This document shows, in pieces, positions 25,518-34,567 of a stretch of DNA of 40,700 nucleotides. Location of the stretch: positions 1 through 40,700 of the forward strand of contig BBRT01000180.1 of assembly GCA_001417715.1 (NCBI GenBank), given 5' to 3'. The position numbers and the translations under genes are program-made. The notes under the pieces were generated by a model. That model searched no databases. It was not told the origin of the DNA and was given only the letters and a program-made list of their open reading frames with translations. Numbering within the stretch: position 1 is the first letter of the stretch; every line of letters begins with the position of its first letter. This DNA is from Candidatus Symbiothrix dinenymphae. GTDB taxonomy: Bacteria; Bacteroidota; Bacteroidia; Bacteroidales; Azobacteroidaceae.

Positions 25518-26219
25518 TCACTTTTGCATAAAATAGGCGCGCTGTTCGGGCGGGAAATGTTCGATGGCGTAGCGTAGGGCTGTGCGTGGCATGGTTTTGT
25601 GGTGCTTTTCCAGGAAGGTTACCAATGTTTCGCGGTCTTTTTTGCCTACTTCGCGGAGCATCCAGCCTACGGCTTTGTGCATCAAATCGTGCTTGTGGGG
25701 GAGAAGTTTTTCTGCAAGTGCCAGAGTATCATCAAATTGCCCGTGCTTGATGAACATCCATGTGGACACGATGGCGATGCGCTGCTCCCACAGATTGTCG
25801 CTCTCTGCCAAGCGGTAGAGTGCGCTCCTGTCCGGTTTGTCCAACAGATACAGCCCCACGACATCGCGACAGGTGACATCCACCAAATCCCAATTGTTGG
25901 CTTTGCGGGCATTCTGCAAATAGAAGTCGAAGATGGCTTTTTGCTCATCGGCAGGGGCTTTTTTGAATTGCTTGTCGAGCAGCAGCAGGGCAGTCAACCG
26001 CACTTCGTGGTATTCCGAGTCAAGCAAAATCCGGATTTCGCTCAACGGCAATTTGGGGCAGCGTTTCACAACATCCCGCACCAGCGGCACGTTGATGCCC
26101 AACAGGACGTCCCCCTCGCCATATTGCCCTTTGCCGGTTTTGAAAAAGCGACTGAGAAATTGGGCTTTTGCGGGGTTCGCGATTGAGAGGAGTTCTTGGA
26201 GGATGAAGGTTGCGTTCAT
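25518..26219 (-). CDS. AlkD-like DNA alkylation repair protein
   Basis: The 233-residue all-helical protein fits the HEAT-repeat AlkD family. The family removes bulky or cationic alkylated bases from DNA without base flipping. Recognisable segments are FLSRFFKTGKGQYGEGDVLLGI near the N-terminus, SEYHEVRLTALLLLDKQFK, NWDLVDVTCRDVVG (about 112-125) and the closing MPRTALRYAIEHFPPEQR. Its start overlaps the end of the upstream glycosyltransferase as ATGA, so it is translated from the polysaccharide operon message despite an unrelated role. Confidence 0.8.
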   Translation of the reverse strand: MNATFILQELLSIANPAKAQFLSRFFKTGKGQYGEGDVLLGINVPLVRDVVKRCPKLPLSEIRILLDSEYHEVRLTALLLLDKQFKKAPADEQKAIFDFYLQNARKANNWDLVDVTCRDVVGLYLLDKPDRSALYRLAESDNLWEQRIAIVSTWMFIKHGQFDDTLALAEKLLPHKHDLMHKAVGWMLREVGKKDRETLVTFLEKHHKTMPRTALRYAIEHFPPEQRAYFMQK

Positions 26220-26959
26220 GACATAATTATTTTTCGTTTTTCTTCTTTAATCAAGCCGGGCAAAATTTTCAGAAAATTATAATAGCGGGGTATATTTTTC
26301 TTTGGCTCCTCAAAGGCTCTATATAGCCATTCTATACGAAATTTCCGCATCCATTTGGGTGCACGTCTTACTTTTCCGACACCGGCGTTGAAATTAAAAA
26401 CGGCTCCGATGCCAATCATTACGCCTCTATTAAGAAATGGTTTTAACTTACTCATAAAAAACTCCTGTTTAGGGGCACCTAATGAAATCCAAATAATATC
26501 CGGTTTATCGTCATTTATTTTTTTTGCTATAGATTCATAATCAAATTCGTCAATGCTTTTAAATGGCAAAGCCTCGAAACACATAGTGCTTATTTTTGAA
26601 TTTATTAGGGATAAATTCTTTTTTAAGCCGGACAAAATTTCCGGAGTATTTCCTAAAAAATAGTGCCTGTAATGTTTCATACACACATATTTAGCAAATA
26701 AATCCGAGCCGACGTAGGAATCAAATTCCTTTTTATGCAGAAAACCCAATATCATGGCTACATTAGAGCCATCACAACTGTTCACTAATGCACTATTCAC
26801 GATTTTTAGAAAATCAAAATTTATGTTAGCGATGGTTAAATTATTGCTCTCAATGCAACACATATAGCCCACCTTGGCTTCGTCTATTGCATTTTGGATA
26901 GTCGTTTCCAAAGTTTGTTTGTCAAACTCGAGTTTTACATTGAAATATGTTCTTTTCAT
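26216..26959 (-). CDS. WecG/TagA/CpsF-family glycosyltransferase (GT26)
   Basis: Starting at the ATG at 26959 (247 residues) gives normal family length; the 25-residue in-frame extension to 27034 is not conserved-looking. GT26 members transfer N-acetylmannosaminuronate or similar sugars to a lipid-linked intermediate at the inner membrane. The diagnostic WISLGAPKQEFFM block is at about 145-157, and a variant of the DG substrate motif (SCDGSNVAM) sits near 66. It lies second from last in the operon, immediately before the AlkD-like gene. Confidence 0.82.
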   Translation of the reverse strand: MKRTYFNVKLEFDKQTLETTIQNAIDEAKVGYMCCIESNNLTIANINFDFLKIVNSALVNSCDGSNVAMILGFLHKKEFDSYVGSDLFAKYVCMKHYRHYFLGNTPEILSGLKKNLSLINSKISTMCFEALPFKSIDEFDYESIAKKINDDKPDIIWISLGAPKQEFFMSKLKPFLNRGVMIGIGAVFNFNAGVGKVRRAPKWMRKFRIEWLYRAFEEPKKNIPRYYNFLKILPGLIKEEKRKIIMS

Positions 26960-27042
26960 TTTTATATTTTGCGCGTGTTTATCCGCTGAAGTATATAACG
27001 GATTTTGGGGGCATATATTGTTACAAAAAATCAAAAGGTGAT

Positions 27043-28200
27043 TTATTTTTTGACCGAATTGTAAATAGATACCAATTGTGCCAAATTTTGTTCCGGCGTA
27101 TAATAGTCCAAATATGTCTGATACGCATTTTTTGAAAATTGCGCTTTTTCTTCCTGCGATTTATGCTGCCATTCGGCTATTTTTGCCTGTAAATCAAAGG
27201 GATTTCCGGCTTCAAACAGTAGTCCGTTGTAACCATCTCTAATCAAAGAAGACATTGAACCCAAATTACCGGCAATAACAGGCAAACCCAGAGAAAAAGC
27301 CTCTATAACAACTAAACCAAAAGTTTCGTACCAAATTGAGGGGAAAATTAACGCGGAACATTCTTGCATATTTTGCGCAACTTCCCGGTGACTTAAATTT
27401 CCTAAATATTGAATGTTAGGATGCTGTTCATGCACCTCTTTTACGCTATTTAGCAAAACTCCATCGCCCCCTATTTTCAGACTTAACCCGTTTTTCATAA
27501 AAACATCCAGCAGATATTGTATTCCTTTCTCTTCACTCAACCGCCCGATAAACAGGAAAGAATCGTTTCTCTCGCTCGCATTTTCACCTGTTTTACAAAC
27601 AAAATTAGGCTTGACAATCAATTTTTCGGGTTGAATACTTAACTTTGATTTTAGATATATTTGCCGTGAAAATTCCGTCAACACAATATATTTATCCACT
27701 TTGCTCCACGTCCCCATTTTCTGATGAAACCAAACAATAAATCCCAACCAAAACGTTTGAAAATAAGAATTGCGATACACTTTCTTTTTTATGGCAGACC
27801 ACGGGAATGATTGATACAAACTATTCTCAAAGATGTGACCGTTATGCAACAAAATAGCTGATGGACAAAGCAAGCGATAATTATGCAAAGTGTATACAAC
27901 CGGAATGTTCATTCTATGCGCCGCAATAAAAACTGCCGGTGAAGCAGCAAAATACCAATTATGCACATGAATTACATCCGGGTGAAACTCTTTAATTGCC
28001 TTAATTACAGTCAAATAAGATATGGCATTAAAAAAAGAAATAAAGAATAACCACAGAGCTTTAATCTTATTGTAGGAATTTTCAAAAGATAAAAGCGACA
28101 CAGTGTGACGACTATCTTCCAACAACTTTTTTTCGGCAACAACAACGCTGTCTTCGCCGCCTTGGAAACGGTAACGGGTGTGGATGATGAGAAATTTCAT
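27043..28200 (-). CDS. Glycosyltransferase family 4
   Basis: The 385-residue GT-B enzyme is started at MKFLIIHTRYRFQGGEDSVV, with the GGE loop binding the acceptor side. The C-terminal half has the nucleotide-sugar region SFLFIGRLSEEKGIQYLLDV (about 214-233) and the EX7E motif in WYETFGLVVIEAFSLGLPVI (about 298-317). It is a retaining enzyme and should add a sugar to the growing repeat unit on the cytoplasmic membrane face. The seven extra in-frame residues up to 28221 are not needed. The donor sugar cannot be read from the sequence. Confidence 0.85.
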   Translation of the reverse strand: MKFLIIHTRYRFQGGEDSVVVAEKKLLEDSRHTVSLLSFENSYNKIKALWLFFISFFNAISYLTVIKAIKEFHPDVIHVHNWYFAASPAVFIAAHRMNIPVVYTLHNYRLLCPSAILLHNGHIFENSLYQSFPWSAIKKKVYRNSYFQTFWLGFIVWFHQKMGTWSKVDKYIVLTEFSRQIYLKSKLSIQPEKLIVKPNFVCKTGENASERNDSFLFIGRLSEEKGIQYLLDVFMKNGLSLKIGGDGVLLNSVKEVHEQHPNIQYLGNLSHREVAQNMQECSALIFPSIWYETFGLVVIEAFSLGLPVIAGNLGSMSSLIRDGYNGLLFEAGNPFDLQAKIAEWQHKSQEEKAQFSKNAYQTYLDYYTPEQNLAQLVSIYNSVKK

Positions 28201-28236
28201 TATAATCAAAATAATGTACAAAATTACAAATTATTT

Positions 28237-29235
28237 TCAACAGAAACAAATTTTTAGTTTGTTGATAATTGAGAGTAAGGCGACAGCGGCATTCCAATTA
28301 AGATTAATAATGTATGCCATTATGCTGAATGACACCGGAACAATTTTTGTTGATAAAGGAAAAACATCTAAACTGACCAACGTTTTATACACAACTTTGC
28401 TGTAAAAATTCAACCCTTGTTTAGAAACTGCACTGCAAAGCCTGACAGCATTAATACTGTTCAGTTTATCAAACCAGTCATTGATGCCATCATCTTTAAT
28501 ATTTTGAACTTGAAACTCACGCAACAACTTTGTTACATACAAAGTATCCTTTAATCTTTTTTCAGTTTTGCTACTATCCCGCATTATCGACGTGGGAGTT
28601 TGTACATAATTATAAAAAGGATAATCGAGCATAGAAATCTTTTTTGCCTGAACTAATAGTCGAGGTATAGCTTCTGTGTCTTCCATATAGATTTTTTCTT
28701 TAAATGAAAATTTATTTTCCACAAGAAAATTCCTTTCAAAAATAAATAAGCAAACATAACACACAAAACCGAAGTGTCTCGAAAAGAAAGTAACATTATC
28801 AACAATATCGGTTGTATAGTGAGTTGTTTGTTCCTGCGGTTGTTTTGCAACAATATTGCCACTTGTATCTACCTTGATAAAATTAGCATAGAGTATATCC
28901 GATTTGTCAGCACTGATTTTATTGATAAGAATGGATAAAGAGTTTGGTTCAATATAATCATCACTATCTATAAACATCACATATTTTCCCCGTGCTCTAC
29001 TTAATCCTGTGTTTCGTGCCCCACCCAGTCCTTTGTTTTCTTGATTCACGACCATAACATTGTCATATTTTAGAGCATACTTTTCTAATATATTGGCACT
29101 ATTGTCTGTTGAACCATCATTGATGGCAAGTATTTCATAGTTTGTTAAATCTTGATTTAGCAAACTATCCAAGCATTTTGCAAGGTAAGGTTCTTGATTA
29201 TAGACAGGAACGATGATGCTTAATATTTTGTCCAT
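28237..29235 (-). CDS. Glycosyltransferase family 2
   Basis: The 332-residue GT-A enzyme has SIIVPVYNQEPYLAKCLDSL at the N-terminus, then AINDGSTDNSANILEKY (about 36-52), GLGGARNTGLSRARGKYVMF (about 70-89) and the DXD-type metal motif IDSDDYIEP (about 90-98). The C-terminal part is A+T-rich and less conserved, with a hydrophobic end. The start overlaps the previous gene's stop by 16 bp. It is an inverting enzyme of the repeat-unit assembly line. Confidence 0.85.
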   Translation of the reverse strand: MDKILSIIVPVYNQEPYLAKCLDSLLNQDLTNYEILAINDGSTDNSANILEKYALKYDNVMVVNQENKGLGGARNTGLSRARGKYVMFIDSDDYIEPNSLSILINKISADKSDILYANFIKVDTSGNIVAKQPQEQTTHYTTDIVDNVTFFSRHFGFVCYVCLFIFERNFLVENKFSFKEKIYMEDTEAIPRLLVQAKKISMLDYPFYNYVQTPTSIMRDSSKTEKRLKDTLYVTKLLREFQVQNIKDDGINDWFDKLNSINAVRLCSAVSKQGLNFYSKVVYKTLVSLDVFPLSTKIVPVSFSIMAYIINLNWNAAVALLSIINKLKICFC

Positions 29236-30002
29236 TTTCGGTATAGTTGTTTAATGAATTTATGAAAAAACGGGCAATACTTTTTGAGAAAATAACTGAT
29301 GTAATACCGCTGACAGAGGCTTAAAAGGATGTATCCGTTTATACGAACCGTGCTATTATTGTGGCTTCTAACAACTGCAAAAGCCTCTTTAAGTTGAGGC
29401 TCAATATTGCAAGATAGCCCTCCAACCGGAAACAGACACACATTTACTTCCGAATGAACAAATTCAACCTTTTTAAGAACCATCTTGTACAAAAAATCAT
29501 AATCTGCTGCTATTTTGTATGATGTGTCAAAAGGATTTTCCTTGTGCAAGGCGGTTGGCACAAAGCAGGACTGATGAAAAACACTCATAGTGCATCTTAT
29601 ATGTTTGATATTACTTTTTTGCTCAATCAGTTTACCATCACAATTTGTTATTCTATTGCCATACAGGATCGCCTGATTATTTGAAAAACCGCCCTCATCC
29701 ACAAGCGATTGAATTGTATCGGGCGCACAAAAAGTATCTCCCGAATTCATAAAATTGAGCCATTCGCCGGTAGCCCGCTCAATGCCTTTATTCATCGCTT
29801 GATATATCCCACCATCCGGCTCAGACACCCAGTAAGCAATATGCTCCGCATACTTTTTAATGATTTCCACACTATTGTCCGATGAATTGCCATCAATGAT
29901 GATGTATTCATAATCAGTGAAAGTCTGTGCAATCACGCTTTGGATGGTTTTTTCCAAACCCGTCGCGTTATTGAGATTGACTGTTATTATTGACAGTTTC
30001 AT
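29220..30002 (-). CDS. Glycosyltransferase family 2 (WcaA-like)
   Basis: The 260-residue GT-A protein opens with KLSIITVNLNNATGLEKTIQ, then has YIIIDGNSSDNSVEIIKKY (about 33-51), the substrate segment EPDGGIYQAMNKGIERATG and the WLNFMNSGDTF motif (about 82-92) that replaces DXD in this subfamily. It follows the truncated ATP-binding gene by 18 bp and overlaps the next GT2. A vestige of its start region (ATGAAA) recurs at 30994-31000 in the duplicated scar upstream. Confidence 0.85.
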   Translation of the reverse strand: MKLSIITVNLNNATGLEKTIQSVIAQTFTDYEYIIIDGNSSDNSVEIIKKYAEHIAYWVSEPDGGIYQAMNKGIERATGEWLNFMNSGDTFCAPDTIQSLVDEGGFSNNQAILYGNRITNCDGKLIEQKSNIKHIRCTMSVFHQSCFVPTALHKENPFDTSYKIAADYDFLYKMVLKKVEFVHSEVNVCLFPVGGLSCNIEPQLKEAFAVVRSHNNSTVRINGYILLSLCQRYYISYFLKKYCPFFHKFIKQLYRKWTKY

Positions 30003-30013
30003 TCTTTTTCGTT

Positions 30014-30100
30014 TTGATGTTTAAACGTCAAAACCTCCCAAAAATTGCCTACCCTTCTCTGTTGTTATGTAGCGTTGGTCGGGGGAGTTGGGTTTGTCTT
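30014..30100. repeat. 87-bp direct repeat, copy A
   Basis: This copy matches 31015-31101 at about 84 of 87 positions, exactly 1,001 bp apart. It encodes the C-terminus (ending LGGFDV and stop) of the ATP-binding gene. Confidence 0.85.
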
Positions 30101-30974
30101 TGATGGTGTGTTTCAAAAATTCTTCACTGCGTAGCGGGTGCAAATATAGTTCGCGCTGTTTTTCTCGCGTCACAAAACCGGTTAGTTCTTGAATTTCTTC
30201 AGCCGTTTTAGGGCTTAACGTTATTAACAAAAGTTGAAAAATGCTCAGTGTTCGTTTTGCAAACAGCTTCCCCCCTTTTTCGCCCCAGCTTCCCCCCTTT
30301 TTAAAATCATCAAATTGTAACTCGCTGTTTATGAGCAATCTAAGACTTTTATGCTCCCCCCCTTTTTTGCTCCAGCTTCCCCCCTTTTTAAAAAACAGCT
30401 CGTCATAGTCGGTGATTTCTGCGTATTCGGGAGCCAATTCTAAGGCTTCGATTGCGTTGATGGTTTCTTCGCTCAACTTGGATTTGTCCAAACCTACTAA
30501 TTCCATCAATATATTGGCTTTTTCTTCACCTAATACAGAGCCTACAAGCGGAATAATGGTGCGGAATTGGTCGTCTTCCACAAATATGGGTCTTGACTTT
30601 GCATATATCCAAAGATATTTGTGCACATTTTTTACCCCTGAGCCGATTTCGTCTGTCCAGCGAAATTCTGAAAAAAACTTGCGGATATTGGGATTTTTGG
30701 CATACGGATTGAATGCGTCTAACGACAATACGCCTCGAAAGAGCGGCTTGTTGGGGTTACTGATTTCTACACGGTTGCTGTAAACGACAATTTGTGTGGG
30801 ATAGGCACTGGTGTATTCGCGGTGCACGATGGCATTGGCAACGATTTCGCGAAATATCAACTCCCGAAGGTCTTTGCGTCTGTCGCCTTCCAAATAGAAC
30901 ATGTCGGGCAGGCATGCGCGGGTTTTGATGAAATCCATCACCTGAATGTAGGTATCTATCAAATTTGTGCGCAA
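30021..30974 (-). pseudogene. ATP-binding protein (HATPase_c_4 type), N-terminally truncated
   Basis: The open frame (about 317 residues) begins mid-protein at a TTG codon: DDKLTLRTNLIDTYIQVMD is internal in this family and is normally preceded by an AlbA_2/Schlafen-like DNA-binding domain, which is missing. An in-frame stop lies just upstream (about 31000). The retained part has the GHKL-like fold with FREIVANAIVHREYT (N-box, about 42-56) and the DEIGSGVKNVHKYL region (about 108-121). A linker with two copies of FKKGGSW-type sequence, encoded by C6/T5-6 tracts, precedes a winged-helix end. It may be a decayed gene or be expressed from an upstream operon start as a shortened protein. Confidence 0.7.
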
Positions 30975-31014
30975 GGTCAGTTTGTCGTCACTATTTCATG
31001 TTTTTTTATTTTTG

Positions 31015-31101
31015 TTGATGTTTAAACGTCAAAACCTCCCAAAAATTGCCTTCCCTGCTCAGTTGTTATGTAGCGTTGGTCGGGGGAGTTGGGTTTGTCT
31101 T
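31015..31101. repeat. 87-bp direct repeat, copy B (orphan gene tail)
   Basis: About three mismatches to 30014-30100. On the minus strand it encodes the same C-terminal end and stop codon, but the sequence beyond 31102 does not continue the gene. It is a remnant of a second copy. Confidence 0.8.
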
Positions 31102-31133
31102 AATTTATTTCGAGTATTGAAATCAATTACTAA

Positions 31134-31349
31134 TTGAACTTACCGTTCTCAAAGTTTTTTTCTCTGTACTATAAACGTTTTAGCAAAAGGAGAATTTGGC
31201 GATTATTGGTACGAAACGGGCACCCCTACATTTTTGAATTTAAAGTCACCTCAGGAGGTACTGTCGATGAAAAACGCGAGATTGTGAAAGTGGGCGTGGT
31301 GTTTGACACTGCTGCTCGCAATGTCAAGGAGTGGAAGGTGGCTGAGTAG
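31134..31349 (+). pseudogene. Fossil of AAA-ATPase-like / PD-(D/E)XK nuclease gene (DUF1703 type)
   Basis: The plus strand carries two out-of-register pieces of this family. One frame (31183 onward) reads KGEFGDYWYETGTPTFLN, the family hallmark near the AAA/nuclease boundary. Another frame carries IFEFKVTSGG...KVGVVFDTAARNVKEWKVAE, the nuclease strand and C-terminal end. The roughly 150 residues normally between them are gone and the frame is shifted, so no functional product is expected. Its orientation is opposite to the surrounding operon. Confidence 0.65.
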
Positions 31350-31374
31350 CCCCACCATAAGTTCAACAATTGAT

Positions 31375-32034
31375 TTACAGCGATTTAATGACTTTGCACG
31401 GGTTGCCCGCCGCAATCACATTTGCAGGAATATTGCCCGACACCACACTGCCGGCTCCAATCACGGAATTGTCGCCAATCGTAGTGCCTTTTAAAATGAT
31501 AGTATTTACGCCGATGAAAACATTATTGCCAATTTTTACCGGTTTCTTGTTAGTTGCTGCATAATCATCTCCGAGGTCTTGCCTCTTTGCTGGGTCTATC
31601 GGATGCCAATCAGAATCAGTTATCAGCACGTTAGCACCGAACAAACAATTGTCGCCAATGGTGATATTCTGGAAACAGCCTATTTTAACACCTGAAAAGC
31701 CGTTTGAATTTCCAATTTCTATTTTTGCCCGCGTAGTATAGGTCACCACCATGCAACACCGATTGACACCGATAGGGTTGCGAAATTTAGAAGAGTCAAA
31801 GGTGCAATTGTTGCCGATGCTTATAACAGATTCCGGGTGTCTGCAAAAAAAAGTGGCACTAAAAAATACAGATTCCTTTCCAATTTTTATTCCTTTTAAA
31901 AATGCAAAGAAACGCATAATAAATGAATAATACCATCCACTAACTTTGTATTTTTCATACCTGCAACGTGAAAAAAAATAGCCGGAGAAATCTGTTTTGA
32001 ACTGTTTTATAATTGCTGTGATATATGCTTTCAT
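31375..32034 (-). CDS. Hexapeptide-repeat acyltransferase (left-handed beta-helix)
   Basis: The 219-residue product matches maltose/galactoside O-acetyltransferase-like enzymes. Short hydrophobic N-terminal helices are followed by left-handed beta-helix rungs ([IV]GxxxxI/V pattern), e.g. SIGNNCTFDSS, IGNSNGFSGVKIG and IGNNVFIGVNTIILKGTTIG. The active-site histidine is probably in the loop with SDWHPIDP (about 138-145). The end VIAAGNPCKVIKSL is typical. It probably O-acetylates a sugar of the exported polysaccharide. It overlaps the upstream GT4 as ATGA. Confidence 0.85.
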   Translation of the reverse strand: MKAYITAIIKQFKTDFSGYFFSRCRYEKYKVSGWYYSFIMRFFAFLKGIKIGKESVFFSATFFCRHPESVISIGNNCTFDSSKFRNPIGVNRCCMVVTYTTRAKIEIGNSNGFSGVKIGCFQNITIGDNCLFGANVLITDSDWHPIDPAKRQDLGDDYAATNKKPVKIGNNVFIGVNTIILKGTTIGDNSVIGAGSVVSGNIPANVIAAGNPCKVIKSL

Positions 32035-33275
32035 TTCGTCTGTATTATTTGTTGATAGATGTTTTCGATGTTTTTCAATATTGCCTCCTTATTATGCCGT
32101 TGATGGGCAACTATTCTTGCATTTTGCCCAAGCAACTGCATTTTTTGCGGATTGCGCAATAGCGACACAATTGTTTCCGAAAGGAAATAGACATCATTTG
32201 TCGGAAATAAAATGCCGGTTTTTTCACTTTCTACCAATGAGGGAATCCCGCCCACATACGAGGCAACCACCGGCAACCCTAACATCTGTGCCTCACACAC
32301 GCTGTTGGAGCTATTTTCAATGTACGAAGGATGAATGAATATGTCGGCATCCAACAACCGCGAAACTAACTCCGGGGCTGTTTGCCGACCTAAAAACAAT
32401 ACGTTATTTTGATTGTATTTCTTTTGCAGTATTTTTTCCATAGTGCGCACAAGCGGGTTTGCTTCGGACGTGCCGCAGACTGTCCATTGAAACCGGATGC
32501 CTCTTGTGTTCAACAGCGAAGCTGTTTTCAAAATCACATCAAAGCCCTTGTAAATGGACGGCGACAGGACAGAAATGAATTGCGCCACTTCGCGTTGCTT
32601 CGGCTGCCATGCCTCAGCAGCATAAAAATCGGGGCGAAGCACTTCGTCCAAATGAAAATAGTACGCATCTTTTGCTAAGACTGCGGCAATAGCTTTATCC
32701 CAATGGGTGCGCCCCATCACGAAACGGATTGACCGGAAATACTCCAATTCCCGTTTGCCATGTGCCTGAAACATTTTATGCCACTGCCGCTGACTTGCTC
32801 CGCGCAAATAAGACTTCCAATGAAACGACTGTCGCTGAAACGACTCCTCGGAAATACCCGGAGGAAAATAGGCGTTGAGATATGGATTGATTAAACCTTG
32901 CAAGTGCACAACCACTTTTGAATCAACGTGGGGAATAACGCTGCATAAAAAATTTTCTACACCGAAAATATGTACAATATCCGGCTTAAAATCCTGAATG
33001 GCAGTCACATAATCCTCTATGACCTCACTATCCTGAATAGTGCATCGCCAACGGTGATAAATCCGCTTAAAGGGGTTATAGGTACGTTCCTGAACCTTGT
33101 TCCAGGTAATATTATGCTCCTTTTCAACGCAAGCATCGCCTTGAGTTAATCCGACAACAGCCACTTCCAGCGTTGTTGAATTTTGCAAAACCTGCATTAA
33201 AGACTGCATCCACCCGCCCGCAATGAATGTGTCTTTGGATTGAATTAGCTGGTCTGTCAATAGTATTACTTTCAT
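32031..33275 (-). CDS. Glycosyltransferase family 4
   Basis: The 414-residue GT-B protein has an N-terminal half with FKPDIVHIFGVENFL (acceptor-domain signature, about 90-104), QFISVLSPSIYKGFDVI (about 239-255) and the EX7E-like IHPSYIENSSNSVCEAQMLG (about 317-336) followed by LPVVASYVGG. Overlaps of 4 bp at both ends (polymerase upstream, acyltransferase downstream) show tight coupling. The sugar donor is not predictable. Confidence 0.85.
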   Translation of the reverse strand: MKVILLTDQLIQSKDTFIAGGWMQSLMQVLQNSTTLEVAVVGLTQGDACVEKEHNITWNKVQERTYNPFKRIYHRWRCTIQDSEVIEDYVTAIQDFKPDIVHIFGVENFLCSVIPHVDSKVVVHLQGLINPYLNAYFPPGISEESFQRQSFHWKSYLRGASQRQWHKMFQAHGKRELEYFRSIRFVMGRTHWDKAIAAVLAKDAYYFHLDEVLRPDFYAAEAWQPKQREVAQFISVLSPSIYKGFDVILKTASLLNTRGIRFQWTVCGTSEANPLVRTMEKILQKKYNQNNVLFLGRQTAPELVSRLLDADIFIHPSYIENSSNSVCEAQMLGLPVVASYVGGIPSLVESEKTGILFPTNDVYFLSETIVSLLRNPQKMQLLGQNARIVAHQRHNKEAILKNIENIYQQIIQTK

Positions 33276-34567
33276 ATTGTTTGACTTTGAGGGTATAAAA
33301 GTTCTTTTATTTGTTCGTCACTCATCCGACGCAGTTCTTTGGAGTAGCAGAGTGCCACACAAAACCACACTATAAAGTATCGAGGTGTAAATGCCGGAAG
33401 CCCAAATGGGACCATATCAATCAGCCACAAAAAAATTACCAGCGCGCAGCCTTTGGAAAAAATGTTTTTGGAAAAAACAAGCCCCAGCACAATAGCAGGC
33501 AACAACACCAACAGAAAAAGAGCTACATACACCACTCCACCGTTCAACATCAATTGAAGATAGCCACATTCAATATACACGCGATAATCCAAATCGCGAT
33601 AATTGTTGGTTTTGCTTCTGCCACCCACCCAATCTTCATCTATACCGGGAGCATAATAGGTGCCATTCAGCCCTTTTCCTATCACGATGTCTTTATTTTC
33701 CATATCCAAAAAGAAACCCAAAAACACCTCTGTCCGTGAATCTTCCGTAGCCTTTTGAGTAATTTTGGAAAACATTCCATCCTGATTGGAAACAAAGACA
33801 ACATATCCCGCGAGCCCTATCAATCCCGCCAAACAGAGAAACCCAATTTTCTTTGCAAGCATGATATTTTTGTTTACAAGAATGATGAGAAAAAGGGCAA
33901 ACAGTAAAAAGCAACCACATGACAGCATGATATTGCGCCGCGCCATGATAGTCGCCAAAAGCAATCCCACTAACATGACAATCACAGCAATCTGTACATT
34001 TTTGTTCGGATGATAAAAAGCAGTCAGCAAAGTCAGCCCACTTCCCATCGCAAACACCCAGATATATTGCTCAGAAAAACTTAAGTCGGAGGTTAAAACG
34101 AAAAAAAGAAAGGGAAAAGCACAAAGAAAAAATACCCCAAACTTATGGATGTAGCCAAATAATTTCTGCAAAAACAACGGATTCTTAACCGGAATAAACA
34201 CAACCAATGGCACTAAATATGGCAATAAACGATAGCCGTCACTAAAAAGATATTCTTTGAGGTAGGGATAATCAAATTTAAACCCATGATAAACAATGTA
34301 GCACTGCCAAGTCAAAAAGAGAAAAAGGACAATACGCAAATACCATGCAGAAATATTTTGGAGTGATGCCAATTTAATCCAATAATACATATAAAGACCC
34401 AAACCCACCAATTGAGCAATATTAAAAAGCACCCCCAAAGGTATTTCCGAAGCAATGATAACTGTTGTTATGGAATAAGTCAAAATCCCCAGCAAAAAGC
34501 GAGTAAGATGCTTTTCAAAGGTAGTTGCATCCATTGTCGCCGCATCTATTGGCTTTACGCTTTCCAT
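33272..34567 (-). CDS. O-antigen/capsule polymerase (Wzy-like) integral membrane protein
   Basis: The 431-residue protein is strongly hydrophobic, with about ten or more predicted membrane segments and a larger periplasmic loop (about 275-340, containing KGLNGTYYAPGIDEDWVGG). This topology, and its place between flippase and glycosyltransferases, fit a repeat-unit polymerase. Wzy proteins share little sequence, so the call rests on topology and context. The ATG at 34567 has a strong Shine-Dalgarno (aaaggagg) and overlaps the flippase gene by 13 bp. An O-antigen ligase is the main alternative. Confidence 0.7.
   Translation of the reverse strand: MESVKPIDAATMDATTFEKHLTRFLLGILTYSITTVIIASEIPLGVLFNIAQLVGLGLYMYYWIKLASLQNISAWYLRIVLFLFLTWQCYIVYHGFKFDYPYLKEYLFSDGYRLLPYLVPLVVFIPVKNPLFLQKLFGYIHKFGVFFLCAFPFLFFVLTSDLSFSEQYIWVFAMGSGLTLLTAFYHPNKNVQIAVIVMLVGLLLATIMARRNIMLSCGCFLLFALFLIILVNKNIMLAKKIGFLCLAGLIGLAGYVVFVSNQDGMFSKITQKATEDSRTEVFLGFFLDMENKDIVIGKGLNGTYYAPGIDEDWVGGRSKTNNYRDLDYRVYIECGYLQLMLNGGVVYVALFLLVLLPAIVLGLVFSKNIFSKGCALVIFLWLIDMVPFGLPAFTPRYFIVWFCVALCYSKELRRMSDEQIKELLYPQSQTI

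Larger units (their letters stand above)
30975..31374. other. Rearrangement scar between operon genes
   Basis: This 400-bp stretch has no intact gene. It contains a break point in the ATP-binding gene (about 31000), a duplicated tail of that same gene (31015-31101) and, on the opposite strand, a fragment of an AAA-ATPase/PD-(D/E)XK gene (31134-31349). The operon continues on both sides. Confidence 0.7.
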
